Assembly: GCF_000002235.5 (NCBI RefSeq)
Contig: NW_022145594.1
Location: 20,737,390 to 20,801,389, forward strand
Length of the DNA stretch: 64,000 nucleotides
Direction: 5' to 3'
From: Strongylocentrotus purpuratus
Lineage: Eukaryota; Echinodermata; Echinoidea; Camarodonta; Strongylocentrotidae
Numbering within the stretch: position 1 is the stretch's first letter; each line of letters starts with the position of its first letter. The notes beneath the pieces were generated by a model, which was not told the DNA's origin, did no database searches, and was given only the letters and a program-made list of their open reading frames with translations. The position numbers and the translations under genes were made by a program. Below, in pieces: positions 35,012 through 46,165 of the stretch.

Positions 35012-38000
35012 CCGTAAAAACCACGGAATCGCATAGAAACATGTACAAGTAAACCCCCGCAACCCCAACAAAAGTTTGTTTTCCATTTTCCTTAAAAATG
35101 TTAATGAAAGAGCAAACATTTTACTTGACCATACGTACCAGTATCACATTTTTCTGAAATTTTACTGGCCCGGGCCCAACCGGCCATTAGTAGTGTTGAG
35201 TTTTCGAGAAAATCTGATTTTTTTTTTTTAGGATACTCAGTCTGTTTTTTTTTGTCAAGAGGTTGGCATCTCTGCCCAGGTGTTTGGGTGAGGCAGGTTT
35301 TCATTTCTTTCTCATGTTTTTACCATTTACAGGAGGGCGAGAAGAAGTTAGAGTACCGAGCCTGGAACCCCTTCAGGTCGAAGCTAGCGGCGGCCATCTT
35401 GGGAGGCGTCGATCACATTCACATGAAGCCCGGCAGCAAGGTGCTGTACCTGGGTGCTGCGTCAGGAACAACGGTGTCTCACGTCTCGGACCTGGTTGGA
35501 CCGGTAAGTCCACAGCTGCCATCCAGACCTAGTTTGGAAGAATTATTCCCATTTTTTTAGCCTTTAAATTAATGCTATGATACCCTAGATTTCTCTCTTT
35601 TTCTGTAAACTACTTTGTAAGAAGTATATCAAATAGATTGTATACTCCTAAATTTGGAAGTCTCATGAAACCTCGACTAGCAATTTAGTTTCCTCATACA
35701 GTGATAATTTTTCTTCTTTTTTTGATCCAGGATGCTTTGAATTGCATTTGTACCTGAGTAGAAATTGGAAAAATCGCTGCAAAATAAAGTCCATTTCTGT
35801 CACAGTACATTGTTCATGAATACAAGCAATTTTATCAAAAATAATCATATTAGTCTCAGAATTGGAAAAGCAGAACCAAGGTTGTTAATAACTATTGGCA
35901 ATTTCTTGTTGATTTTATGTTATTTAATCAATTCACAATGGTTCATTAAATAGACAAATTTTTTTTTCTTAATTATGAACAAGTAGAAATTAAAATAATT
36001 AAATGAAATTAACGATTAATTTAAACCCTTTAGAAAACTCTGAAACGCCGTGAGCATAACCGTAAATCAGAAAAACCTTTAAAATTTGAAAATCTGTTTG
36101 GATCATGAATTAGTCAAATCATTGCTACCAATGTTTACATTTGATGTATTACACCGATTCCTAATGTTTTTTTGTTTCTCCTATATTCGTCATTACAGGA
36201 AGGACTGGTGTACGCTGTGGAGTTCTCACACAGATCAGGCCGTGATCTCATGAACGTAGCAAAGAAACGAACAAATATCATTCCCATCATCGAGGACGCC
36301 AGACATCCACATAAGTACAGAATGCTGGTCGGTAAGTTGCATCACGCATGGGAGTAGAAGATGAATAGATAGCATGGACGTTTGACAAGTTTTGGGAGTT
36401 TTCTTGACTTGTAAAGGTTTACGGTAGGCCTGCTTCCTGATTTTTTTCCCATTTTTTTTCCTATTTTTTTTCCCCTGATTTTATCCTGACTTTCCAGATT
36501 TTTCCCTCATTTTCTCTATTTTCCCCAATTTTCTTACTTAAAAGGGAGGGAATGTTGTTAGATACCATTTTTTTTCTTCCCCCGAATCCTCTTCTTTTTC
36601 TTTAGTCAAAGGGGGCGTGGTTGAGGGAGGGGGGGGGGGGGCTTTTTCTTTTAGGTTTCAACTTCAGTCAAACCTGTCTATAGCGACCACCCAAGGGAAA
36701 CACAAAAAGTGGTCTTTGTAGACAGGTTCCTTCAGTACATCTTTCAATGAGAAACCATTTTCAAGGGAAACAACAAATGTGGGTCGTCTTTGTAGACGGG
36801 TTGTCACTAAAGCAGGTTTGAGTGTATTATGAGGCATCGTATTAAAATCACAAGACAGAATTTGTGAAGTTAATGATAGCACGATCTTAAATAACCAGCG
36901 TGAATAATTTCGCAAAGATTGACGGCATATCTTCTGAATGCTAGAAGCGCATCAAGTAGTGTAAATTTCACGAGAGCTCATGTCGGGTCGCCATCATTAT
37001 CATGTCACATTCATTATTATCACCAATTTCATTATAAACTGCTCAATTTATAGACGCACCTTCCCTAATTAATTCTGATGTTATATACAATCATTATGAA
37101 ATATTGTACACATGAGCTTACTTTAATTCATTTTATAATGTGTAACAAAAAAATTTAGCACATTGTTATCCACATATTTATGTATCAGACTTGACAGTTT
37201 CTTTGACTCTGTGTAAATTATTTCTACCACCGTTATATATCTGTTTGTATTTTTATATGTATTTGAAATCCAACCTCAAGTTTTGGTTGTAAGAAAGGAA
37301 TAATACTAACTAAGTCTGACATTTGAAGTGTGTCTGCATGTTCTGTTTGATAGGTATGGTCGACTGTGTGTTTGCTGATGTAGCCCAGCCAGACCAAGCC
37401 AGGATCGTCGCTATCAACGCCCACAACTTCCTCAAGAACGAAGGCCACTTTGTCATCTCAATTAAGGTGAGTGTCCTGGGGAAGAAAGATTTGTAATGAG
37501 GCAAACGCACCTTGTATTTTCCCTTTAGAAACCTGTATATAAAGACCACCCAAGGGAAACAAGAAAAATGGTCTTTATGTGCAGGTTCCTTCAGTACATG
37601 TTTCAGGCTTGATAATTACCTGATTTTTGTTTATTTATTTTTTTCTTCCTGATTTTATCCTGATTTTTCCCTGATTTTCTCTATTTTTCCAGGATCTGTA
37701 AAATGGATGATTCTGTATTGGTACCCGTTTCACAAAGCCTTTTTTCAATGACAAATGACAAAAAAATCATTGGCCAATCTGAAGCAAGGATTTCACTAGC
37801 CCCCCTGGTGTGTGTTAAGATATCCAAAAGAACCTATGCATATATCTAGGAACAGTGTGAAAATCCATTTTTGTTCATGGGAACTCTTTTTCGATACTCG
37901 TGCAGGAATTTTTATGTAAATTTTGTTTATGTACCTCTCGTTCAGATGATTTCCAGACCTCTAATGATGCTTTCGTGAGCCAAATTACTTACCCTTTTTC

Positions 38001-39056
38001 TTCTCACTGGTCATAAAGTAAAATCTTTGTTTCTTACGTTTGTCCATCCATCAGGCAAACTGCATCGACTCTACGGCCCAACCCGAGGCGGTGTTTGCGG
38101 GCGAGGTGAAGAAACTCATAGCAGAGAAGCTCAAACCACAGGAACAGTTGACCCTTGAACCCTATGAAAGAGATCACGCCGTCGTAGTAGGAGTATACAG
38201 GTATTTGATGACTACTTCATGGCTTAGAATTTGACAGGGTCACAGAAAGGTCATCTTTGGTGTATGATGTGCCTGAAAATGCTCTGATAATTCTATATCA
38301 TAGTTAGAAAGGAATAATAACCATTTCTTATACAGCACTTTCGACATTGAGAAATGTAGAATCTACAACTAAAAATAAAATCTTTCACTAAATCCTACCA
38401 TTTTATCTTGAGAAGGAGAATTGATGTGGAAGCATTAAGCAGAGCTGCCTACCATACTGTTTTTGCCGGAATTACTCTGTTTTTTCCTCCAAACTACTCC
38501 AAACTACGGTATTACGGTTTTTCTTCATAATTTTTTTTTTTTTAAATTTTTAATTGTTTATTTTTTTTATTTTTTTTACATACCGCACGTCAAACAACTG
38601 CCCTAAAATGGTGATTTGATCACAAATTCAATAGCAAACTAATTTTAAAACATACTTGAAGAGAAAAATATTCTCAAAAAAGAATGAAATGCTGATAATA
38701 CCAAAATAACCACCAAAAAATTTACCTGCTTGCATGGTAAAAACGGCATGATGAAGGAACATTTCTGCATTGGAAGTGTGTCGCGCGTGGCTGTAAGTTT
38801 CGTTTTTATGAATTCCTTTTTTTGGTCGCACAAGGTTGGCAGCTCTGATTAAGTACTTACGTTTAAAGCAGGAACAGAAACTAGTCCTGACATTTTGTTA
38901 CAGAAAAAGTAATGAAAACATTTTGAGATTTTTCATGTATAAAGTTGCAGTAATCATAAAAAAATATCATGAAATATGAATTATGTTTTGAATTGTCTAA
39001 TTGTTTCTTTTCCTTGTCTTGATCTGTTTTACAGAGCACCACCCAAGAAGAAGTGA
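29394..39056 (+). CDS. FBL: Fibrillarin, rRNA 2'-O-methyltransferase, ten exons
   Basis: Coding exons: 29394-29406, 31372-31500, 32342-32389, 32965-33024, 34098-34192, 35333-35503, 36199-36331, 37354-37466, 38055-38200 and 39035-39056 (TGA). All junctions are GT/AG and join in frame to 309 residues, close to the usual ~320. The tiny first exon gives MGRP and exon 2 continues GFSPGSRGG, as in other fibrillarins. Residues ~5-73 are the Gly/Arg-rich domain, spread over exons 2-4. The rest is the AdoMet methyltransferase fold: [11 protein letters not shown] (155-165) binds AdoMet, and K132, D225, K254 and H295 form the expected KDKH tetrad. Fibrillarin works in nucleolar box C/D snoRNPs, methylating rRNA at sites set by guide RNAs; it also methylates histone H2A. 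The protein ends APPKKK. Introns 2 and 4 each hold a box C/D snoRNA. Several MITEs lie in introns but none disturbs an exon. Confidence 0.97.
30186..30582. mobile_element. MITE in fibrillarin intron 1
   Basis: 397 bp with ~68-bp terminal inverted repeats starting GGGCAATTCCACGGTAACGG. GGTA occurs on each side (30182-30185 and 30583-30586), a possible 4-bp target duplication. No transposase. Confidence 0.85.
31839..31914 (+). ncRNA. Box C/D snoRNA, copy 1 (fibrillarin intron 2)
   Basis: Consensus C box GTGATGA (31845-31851) and D box CTGA (31906-31909) are closed by a perfect 5-bp stem CTGGC/GCCAG just outside them. Internal boxes are D' CAGA (31876-31879) and C' TTGTTGA (31886-31892). The 16 nt before D' (31859-31874, AATTTCTTCACTTTGA) are an exact complement of the conserved 28S/25S segment UCAAAGUGAAGAAAUU, as I recall that rRNA. 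The D'+5 rule points to the second A of UCAAAG. About 76 nt, typical for the class. It lies on the sense strand in an intron, so it would be released by splicing and trimming. A second copy is in intron 4. I do not assign a SNORD number. Confidence 0.88.
33567..33643 (+). ncRNA. Box C/D snoRNA, copy 2 (fibrillarin intron 4)
   Basis: C box ATGATGA (33572-33578) and D box CTGA (33636-33639), with a 4-bp stem TGGC/GCCA outside. D' is a consensus CTGA (33603-33606) and C' is TTGTTGA (33614-33620). The D' guide (33589-33601, TTCTTCACTTTGA) matches copy 1 and is complementary over 13 nt to the same rRNA segment; one T is missing from the T run, which shortens the duplex. The predicted methylated nucleotide is the same as for copy 1. 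The D-side guides differ between copies (TATTGTTTTA against ATTGTTACTGT), so the two RNAs may share one target and differ in the other. Confidence 0.88.
34676..34760. mobile_element. Short TA-flanked MITE in fibrillarin intron 5
   Basis: 85 bp with ends CAGTCAAACCTG and CAGGTTCAACTG, flanked by TA. It contains an inner hairpin (CCTGTCTATAG ... CATAGACAGG). Related sequences lie at 36665-36824 and about 37527-37605. Confidence 0.75.
34866..35274. mobile_element. MITE with 6-bp duplication, fibrillarin intron 5
   Basis: 409 bp bounded by CAGAGATGCCAACC and GGTTGGCATCTCTG, flanked by a perfect 6-bp duplication CCCAGG (34860-34865 and 35275-35280). It contains a ~35-nt T run. The same end sequence and duplication length occur at 38440-38847. 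The right flank ends 52 bp before exon 6. Confidence 0.85.
36665..36824. mobile_element. Hairpin MITE in fibrillarin intron 7
   Basis: 160 bp related to 34676-34760: CAGTCAAACCTGTCTATAG at the left and CAGGTTTGAGTG at the right, with a duplicated inner AAGGGAAACA block. A right-hand TA is present; the left TA is not clear. Confidence 0.65.
38440..38847. mobile_element. MITE with 6-bp duplication, fibrillarin intron 9
   Basis: 408 bp bounded by CAGAGCTGCCTACC and GGTTGGCAGCTCTG, flanked by ATTAAG on both sides (38434-38439 and 38848-38853). It is the same family as 34866-35274, with an AT-rich centre and long T runs. Confidence 0.85.
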
Positions 39057-39161
39057 AGGGATCGTGAGGAAGAATTTTTATTAACGAAAGACTTTGACGG
39101 CCAAACCGGTAGCAGGTCATTCCTACCAACCCCAACACACTGAAAGCTCCAGCTTACCATG

Positions 39162-39167
39162 AATAAA
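39162..39167 (+). terminator. Candidate polyadenylation signal of fibrillarin
   Basis: AATAAA 106 bp after the fibrillarin stop at 39056. It is the first such hexamer after the stop. Cleavage would follow within about 30 bp. A longer 3' UTR cannot be excluded. Confidence 0.5.
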
Positions 39168-42130
39168 CAACTTAAGACCCACTTCTGCAAAATTGGACAA
39201 CCTCCTTGGCCTGCAAGTTTATAAACTTTATAGACTTTACTCAGCGCATGCTCTCGATGCATCAGGTCGTAGGGTTGGTGGACGCTGTAAAAACAGTTAT
39301 TCATGATCTTGTTACGTCCTATTATGGAACTAATAGGACAATGTTTGATTTTGATCTGGATGGAGTGTGAAATGCAAGAAACTGTTGAGCACAGCACTAT
39401 GAACTCCTTATTCAACTATATTGTCCGTCTATTGTAAAGTACCACTTAAGCTGTCCATGTTTTTAATGATTATAATATAATTATAAGATGCTGCAGATCC
39501 CCCCTTTCAAAATGCAGTCTGCAAACTTTTAATTTTTACAATGTAATTATTGCTTTTCACCTGTGTTCCTTATACTGGTTTCATCATTATTTCATTGAAA
39601 AACTCATGAAATGTCCTCTAAGCAAGAGCCTGCTCAGTGAGTTCATTGGTGTCTATAATCGTCGTGTCTATAATCGTCACTCTTGGCGCTTTTCTGGGTC
39701 GGCCTCTATATACGTTGTTTAAGCAGTTTAATTCCATGATCAGTTTCAATAGTGTAAGGCATTATATTCTGAGGGGTTTTTTTTCTTCAAGTTTTATGAT
39801 TTTATTTTAGTTTTTAAACTTTTTATTTTAAAATAGTTATCTGAATTATCTGAAAGGTAGATAGCGTTTTATGTGTCTAAAATGATGGCCTTGGACCTCT
39901 TACTTGGACCCCCGGTCAACATTTCATTCAAATCATGAGTCTTTGTCATTTAATTTGTGAAATCTACATTTACCAAATGATTTGCTTATTTTCATTATCT
40001 AAGTAGAACACACGCTCTTTATAGATCATGGGTGAAAATCATGATTGTTTTTAACGAGTTTTCTTAGACTCACTGATTTTGTATTTTTAGTTCGGATGTG
40101 AGTTCTGTACATGATGCCAAATAGTCACGAATAGTTAAGAGTTTGATGGGAGATCATGAGGACAACTTTTTAAATAATTTTTTTTCTCTAAGTTTTGCTG
40201 TAAATATGTGTAATATATGACTATTGTGGTTTTGATAGTCCGAGGGGTTCGGAATGCTTGAACATAAAGAATTCAATGCATAATTCCAAGTTATTTCTTT
40301 AATTTAACCCCCAAAAAAGATCTTATTCTAAATTAAAAACAAGAAGAAATTTAACATGAAGTTGATTCATCTGTGCCAGCTTCAAGTTATCTTGCAACAT
40401 AATCAATTGGTTTTTAATATTTCTCATTTATGAAATATATTTTTTTCATCTTGATTTTAATTTACATTTGGCTAGTGCAGGGATAGCCAAAGTTGGCTTT
40501 TTTTTCTCCATTCTTTCACTCCTTAAGTACGCTGTATGTAATATATTTTAATTCTTATTCTAATTCATGTCAGTACTCTTCTCTGTACAGAGAGTATGCA
40601 GTTTCTAAATATCCTGAAAATATGGGCATTTAAGATGCGTTTGGAGGCGGTGTCAAATACGACACACTTTTAATCGTCATACGCAAAGTGGTTTTGTCAT
40701 TGTATGTCTTTCTTTTGCTCCGCTATTCTTGTTCATAAAGTATGGCAGAAATTCATGAAGGAAAACCCTGGACTATAATAGAGGTGTCTCGGTACAGTGT
40801 ATCTTTTCAAAATGAACAAATCTTTTTACACTATTTTTTATGTGCCAAGTGAGAGGGGTTTTTTACCATTATTTAGCTGAAATAATGCAAAGGTGAGCTT
40901 TGATAATGTGTAAAAAGGGTAGTGAATTTTAGATCGCCTGTTTTGCAAAAGAAAATAATGCCAAACGGACGTGAAAATTTGATTTTGCAATGTTTTACCA
41001 AAATGATGAACAAAGATTTGTTCATGTTGAAAAGATGTTCTTTTAAGAGCAAGTGTTTCCAGCTCGCTGAACACAAGGACATGTACGTACTACCTGTATG
41101 TCTATACCATGGTTTTAGATAAATGTCCTTCGTGAATTCCAGCCCTTGTCTGTGGAATGTTGAAGGTATTCTCTTGACAGCAAGTATAACGAGTCTGAGA
41201 TATCTAGAAATTATCATGTCAGATTGCTTAGAAAAATTAAAAGTCATCTTTTATATTACTACTTTGTGTGTTCCTGTTTTGTGTTTTACCTTTTGACAAT
41301 GGGGTTGTGTATTTGAAGTTGTGAACAACAGAATTATTCATAACCCTTTTGAATTTGGTGAATGAATGAATGAAAGATTGACTGGTTGAATTAGGGCCTT
41401 TGTTGAATACCTTTAGACGGAGGCTTTAAAGGCACACTGCACTACTTGTAGCTACTTGCGCCCTCTATATAACAAACCATGCCTAATCGGTGACCATTGG
41501 TCCCCCATGATCCTCTTTTTCTTATGTTAACTGAGAGCTGAGTAGATTAGATAACCACCTGTCCAGTGACCTTGCAGGGCAGTCTAATCCCTCCTGTAAA
41601 CTATGGCAGATACGCTTTAATATGTCACAGAAGAAACATAAATAGAGAAATCATATATTCTTGTACATGTACTTGAAAAATTACAAAACTTAGAAAGGGT
41701 ATGAATAATTCCGATGTTAACTGTAAATATGTAATATGTATAGTTCAAGTATTGATGACATTGATTTAATTCACTTCAAAATCTGAATTTATTATTCACC
41801 AAACCTAGTTGGCACACACAATCATGACACATTTACAGACAAAAACAAAATAGATTGCCTTCTTGTATGTTTTACATATAGGATTCTTGGAATTAACTTG
41901 ATAAAATAAGCCACAAATATTGAAGTTATAGAGGTTTTCTAATACATAGTAGAAACATTTTGGACTCGATCTTTATGAACAGAAAAATGGGTACCGATGT
42001 TTTTATTGTCGATCTTCAGGAAACACTATGCTGTCTTTTGGCAGTAGAGGGCGGCATCACCATATTGCATGCAAAGACTGCAGTCGGTATACTATAGATA
42101 GAGTTGATTGGCTCGAGAACAACTTCACAC
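39168..42130. other. Stretch downstream of fibrillarin, no gene recognised
   Basis: AT-rich sequence, possibly with longer 3' UTR. The only recognised feature is the reverse copy of the dispersed repeat at 41425-41612. Confidence 0.5.
41425..41612 (-). repeat. Dispersed repeat, copy 3 of 4
   Basis: Reverse complement of the 3955 and 6108 family: GTAGCTACTTGCGCCCTCTA ... GATAACCACCTGTCCAGTGA. Confidence 0.8.
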
Positions 42131-42136
42131 CGATTG

Positions 42137-42494
42137 ATGGTGGTGATGATATTGATGATGATGATGATGGCGGTGATGATGGTGATAATGATTGTGATGA
42201 TGATAATGGTGATGTTGGTGGTGATGATGATAATGGTGTTGATGATGGTGATGGTGGTGGTGGTGGTGGTGGTGGTGATGGTGATGATGATGGTGATAAT
42301 GGTGATGGTGATGGTGGTGGTGATGGTGATAATGGTGTTGATGATGGTGATGGTGATGATGATGGTGGTGATGGTGATGATGATGATGATGATAGTGATG
42401 ATGATGATGATGATGATAATGGTGTTGATGATGGTGATGGTGGTGGTGGTGGTGGTGGTGGTGGTGATGGTGATGATGATGATAATGGTGATGG

Positions 42495-42525
<31 letters not shown>

Positions 42526-43450
42526 AATGGTGTTGATGGTGATGGTGGTGGTGGTGGTGGTGGTGGTGATGGTGATGATGATGATGATAATGGTGATGGT
42601 GGTGGTGATGGTGATAATGGTGTTGATGATGGTGATGGTGATGATGATGATGATGGTGGTGATGGTGATGATGATGATGATGATAGTGATGATGATGATG
42701 ATGATGATAATGGTGTTGATGATGGTGATGGTGGTGGTGGTGGTGATGGTGATGATGATGATAATGGTGATGGTGATGATGATGGTGATGATGATGATGA
42801 TAATGGTGTTGATGGTGGTGGTGGTGGTGGTGGTGGTGATGGTGATGATGATGATGATAATGGTGATGGTGGTGGTGATGGTGATAATGGTGTTGATGAT
42901 GGTGATGGTGATGATGATGATGATGGTGGTGATGGTGATGATGATGATGATGATAGTGATGATGATGATGATGATGATAATGGTGTTGATGATGGTGATG
43001 GTGGTGGTGGTGGTGATGGTGATGATGATGATAATGGTGATGGTGATGATGATGGTGATGATGATGATGATAATGGTGTTGATGATGGTGGTGGTGGTGG
43101 TGATAATGGTGATGATGATGATGATGGTGATGATCTTGATAATGATAATGGTGATGTTGGTAGTAATGATGATAATGGTGTTGATAATGATGATGATGAT
43201 GATGGTGATAATGATTGTGATGATGATTATGGTGTTGATAATGATGGTAGAGATTATGATGATGTTAATGTTGGTGGTAATAGTGATGATGATGACGACG
43301 ACGACGACGATTGTTATAATGATTGCGATGATGATGATGATGATGACCGACAGTGATGATGACGATGGTATTAATGACAATGGCGAGGATGATGTAAAAT
43401 GTTGGTGGTGGTGATGATGATGATGATGATTACGATGATGCTAGTGATGA
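42137..43450. repeat. 1.3-kb (GAT/GGT)n trinucleotide tract
   Basis: Nearly pure GRT triplets with embedded AATGGTGTTGATGATGG units. Blocks of roughly 255 bp recur, so it also has a higher-order tandem structure. Since every unit is three bases, all six frames tend to stay open, giving 430-450-codon frames on both strands. These are artefacts: Asp/Gly, Met/Val or Ile/Thr runs with no domain. Confidence 0.92.
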
Positions 43451-44312
43451 TTGTAATAAAGAGGAGTAGGATGATGATGATGATAGTGTTGATGAGATGG
43501 GAGGAGGAGGAAGAAGAAGATAGTAAGGAATAGGAGGGGTCATGTACTAACCATGATTGGATGAGTATACCGCTATTTTTTTTTACAGTTATCAGATAAA
43601 TTATAGAACATCAATTTGTAACTTTATCTTTTAATACTTGTCCCTACTTTCAGTCTAAAAAAAGTAAAAAATTGTATAATTGGTTGTTAATTTTTCATAT
43701 AAAAACCAAAATCCAGGTATAAGACAATTTAGATCAAGGTAGAGTCCACCAAATTGAATAACATTAAGATTACTTTATGAAATTATACGGAGTAGAGGAG
43801 AGCTCCTCCTTCAAAGCAGTCTGCAAAACATTATTAGCAAAATTACAACAAATAAACTTTAATAATAATAAAAAATGTCTTGCTTTTTCATTCTTGTAAC
43901 AAAGACGAGTCATTAATTCAAATCGAATACACACGTTCTTAAAGATAAAGACCAGTTATGGTCATGCGATTGCATTGTGAAAGAAACGTTGTGGAATCGA
44001 TCAGAAAAGGTTGATCATCTAGCATCTAGCATCTGCAAGGTTCTGGAATCATCAAAATGATGAGAAATTTGGCCCATTCTTTGTAAAGTTACAAGCACTA
44101 TACACAGAAATATGTATATGGGACTACCCTATATCTCTCACAGACCATGAGAGAAACAAATTTACCAAATATGTGAATTAGTAGGCGGTTTCCCGGCAAT
44201 TTTTTTATCATCATGTATTAGTCAAAACATATTCTTTCACATGATTGGTAATGAGAGCTTCCATTTCATTTTTTGAAATTGGGACATTTCCAATACTGGT
44301 CTTTACCTTTAA

Positions 44313-44824
44313 AGATACATGTAATACAAAGTTTTGGGAAATTTTGAAAATTGGGTGGATAGTGATTCTTTACAATTTTGATATATTTAGATGCCCCTGT
44401 GGATGCATTATAAGCACTATAAAATTTAGCCCCTAAAACACTTCTACTTCCGAGAAAAATTTAATATAAAAATTTACCGGTGCTCCCGGTAAATTTTGAT
44501 AAATTTCAAATAGCGCCTACGGCTGTCCAATGGTAGCTACGACCATGAAAATCTCCTGATATGTAGTTGGGATATATAATTTTCAAATGGGAATAGCTAA
44601 TCGGTCGATTTTGTTCAATAAACATTGTTTCATAGCTTAAATAATATCTTGACCTTGAGAGGGAGCTATACAACATAAAGAGTTAATTATTTACAATTTC
44701 ATAACTTAAGACTCGATTTCAACAGCGACAACGATCACTTCATATTATAGGATCGCATAGGCTTCCAATATGTTCATTCGAACCATATTCATGACCCAAT
44801 ACCCAAACTTTGTAATATATACCT
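44313..44824. mobile_element. TTAA-flanked MITE, intact copy
   Basis: 512 bp with imperfect ~28-bp terminal inverted repeats (AGGTA..., then TAATACAAAGTTTTGG-like), flanked by TTAA (44309-44312 and 44825-44828). TTAA duplications are typical of piggyBac-type elements. It serves as the empty-site reference for the interrupted copy at 47857-51710. Confidence 0.8.
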
Positions 44825-45057
44825 TTAATAGATCTACATGCGTGATTATTTCGATGGTTATGGCTTTTAAAAAAATCAATCATGAATAATCAAGTTGTGT
44901 TTGACTGAAATTGAAATATTCTTCAGGCAGTCATAAATCAATGATACAATGATAAAAGAATTTATTTTTAATAAAATATAATGGGATTTCTCTCCAATGT
45001 AGATCAACGAATAATCCAACTTCGAAATGGTTCTTGTCAAGAGTCAGCCATGTATCT

Positions 45058-45238
45058 TAAAGCACCACTGTCCTACTTGTAGCTACTTGCTTCCTCTATA
45101 TAGAAAACTTCCCAAATCGGTGCCTGTTGGTCCCCCATGATCCTCTTTTTCTTATGTTAATTGAGAGCTAAGTTAATGAGATAGCCACCTGTCAGTGACC
45201 TCGCTGTGTGGTCTAATCCCTTCTGGCTCAGTAGTATT
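45058..45238 (-). repeat. Dispersed repeat, copy 4 of 4
   Basis: Same family and orientation as 41425-41612, more diverged. Confidence 0.75.
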
Positions 45239-46044
45239 GACGGTCTTTAATAATTAACACGATCGTAACTACTTTGGAAAAATCAACTTAAAGGGAAAGT
45301 CTACCCTGATATTAAGTAGATTTTGATAAAAGCAGATCAAATGAGAGAAACACGGTAAGGAAAGTTTGAGCAATATTCGATTACAAATAAGATGGTTATG
45401 AATTCATCATCAAAATTTGTATTTTCAATTACCTATCCGTTCTGCTGTAAATGTGTTACCGTAATCTATTTAATGAGTTTTGTCTATAGGGCTGTCGCAT
45501 TATCAAGCATTCTGCTTACAATGACAGTCCTTCTTCCACAAATGATTTTATAATGTTTGAGGAAATTTAGTATTTATGACAGTTTATCATTTCTTTTGAA
45601 AATAACAATTTATATAATATATATTTATATGTTTATTCATGATTCATTGTCAGAAAAATACTTATTGTAATTTATATTATTATTGTTTTCGAAAAACTGT
45701 TTACTGTTTAAGAAAATCAAATTAAATCAAATCAAAATCACGGTGAAACAGAAATTGGCCACACTCTGACGTATTTTGCAAGCTCCTCTCCATTTTGCTC
45801 TGTACCGAAAATGTCATTAACTTTAATGTTCTTACTTATTTCCTTACTTATACTTATTAGGGATCTTAGGCGTCTCCATCTATAAATGTTTGGGATAAAC
45901 GTGGCGTAGAATAAAAAGAGAGGGCATTTTGTTAAAATTTTAAATAAACAAAAATTGCGGACAAAAATAAATAAAGTGTGTATGAATTTTAACAAACCTG
46001 CAATAATATATCTCACAAATTATTTTCATTTTCATTTATTCCCA

Positions 46045-46165
46045 CCTCTCCCTCTTTCTTTCTCTCTCTCTCTCTTTCTTTCTCTCTCTCTCTCTCTCTC
46101 TCATTCTCTCTTTCTCTCTCTCTCTCTCTGTCTCCCTCTGTCTCTCTCTCTGTCTCCCTCTCTCT
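46045..46165. repeat. (CT)n-rich microsatellite
   Basis: CTCT/TTTC runs about 120 bp long. Open frames rich in Arg/Glu or Ser/Leu over it are artefacts. Confidence 0.9.

Noticed and set aside
36870..36945. ATGATAG ... CTGA in fibrillarin intron 7
   Set aside because: The C box is off consensus and the flanks do not pair.
38747..38847. ATGATGA ... CTGA in fibrillarin intron 9
   Set aside because: No terminal stem, nearly 100 nt apart, and both motifs belong to a MITE.
42016..43414. Three open frames of 436-454 codons over the GAT/GGT tract, on both strands
   Set aside because: They are pure products of triplet repeats that leave all frames open, with no domain or codon bias.
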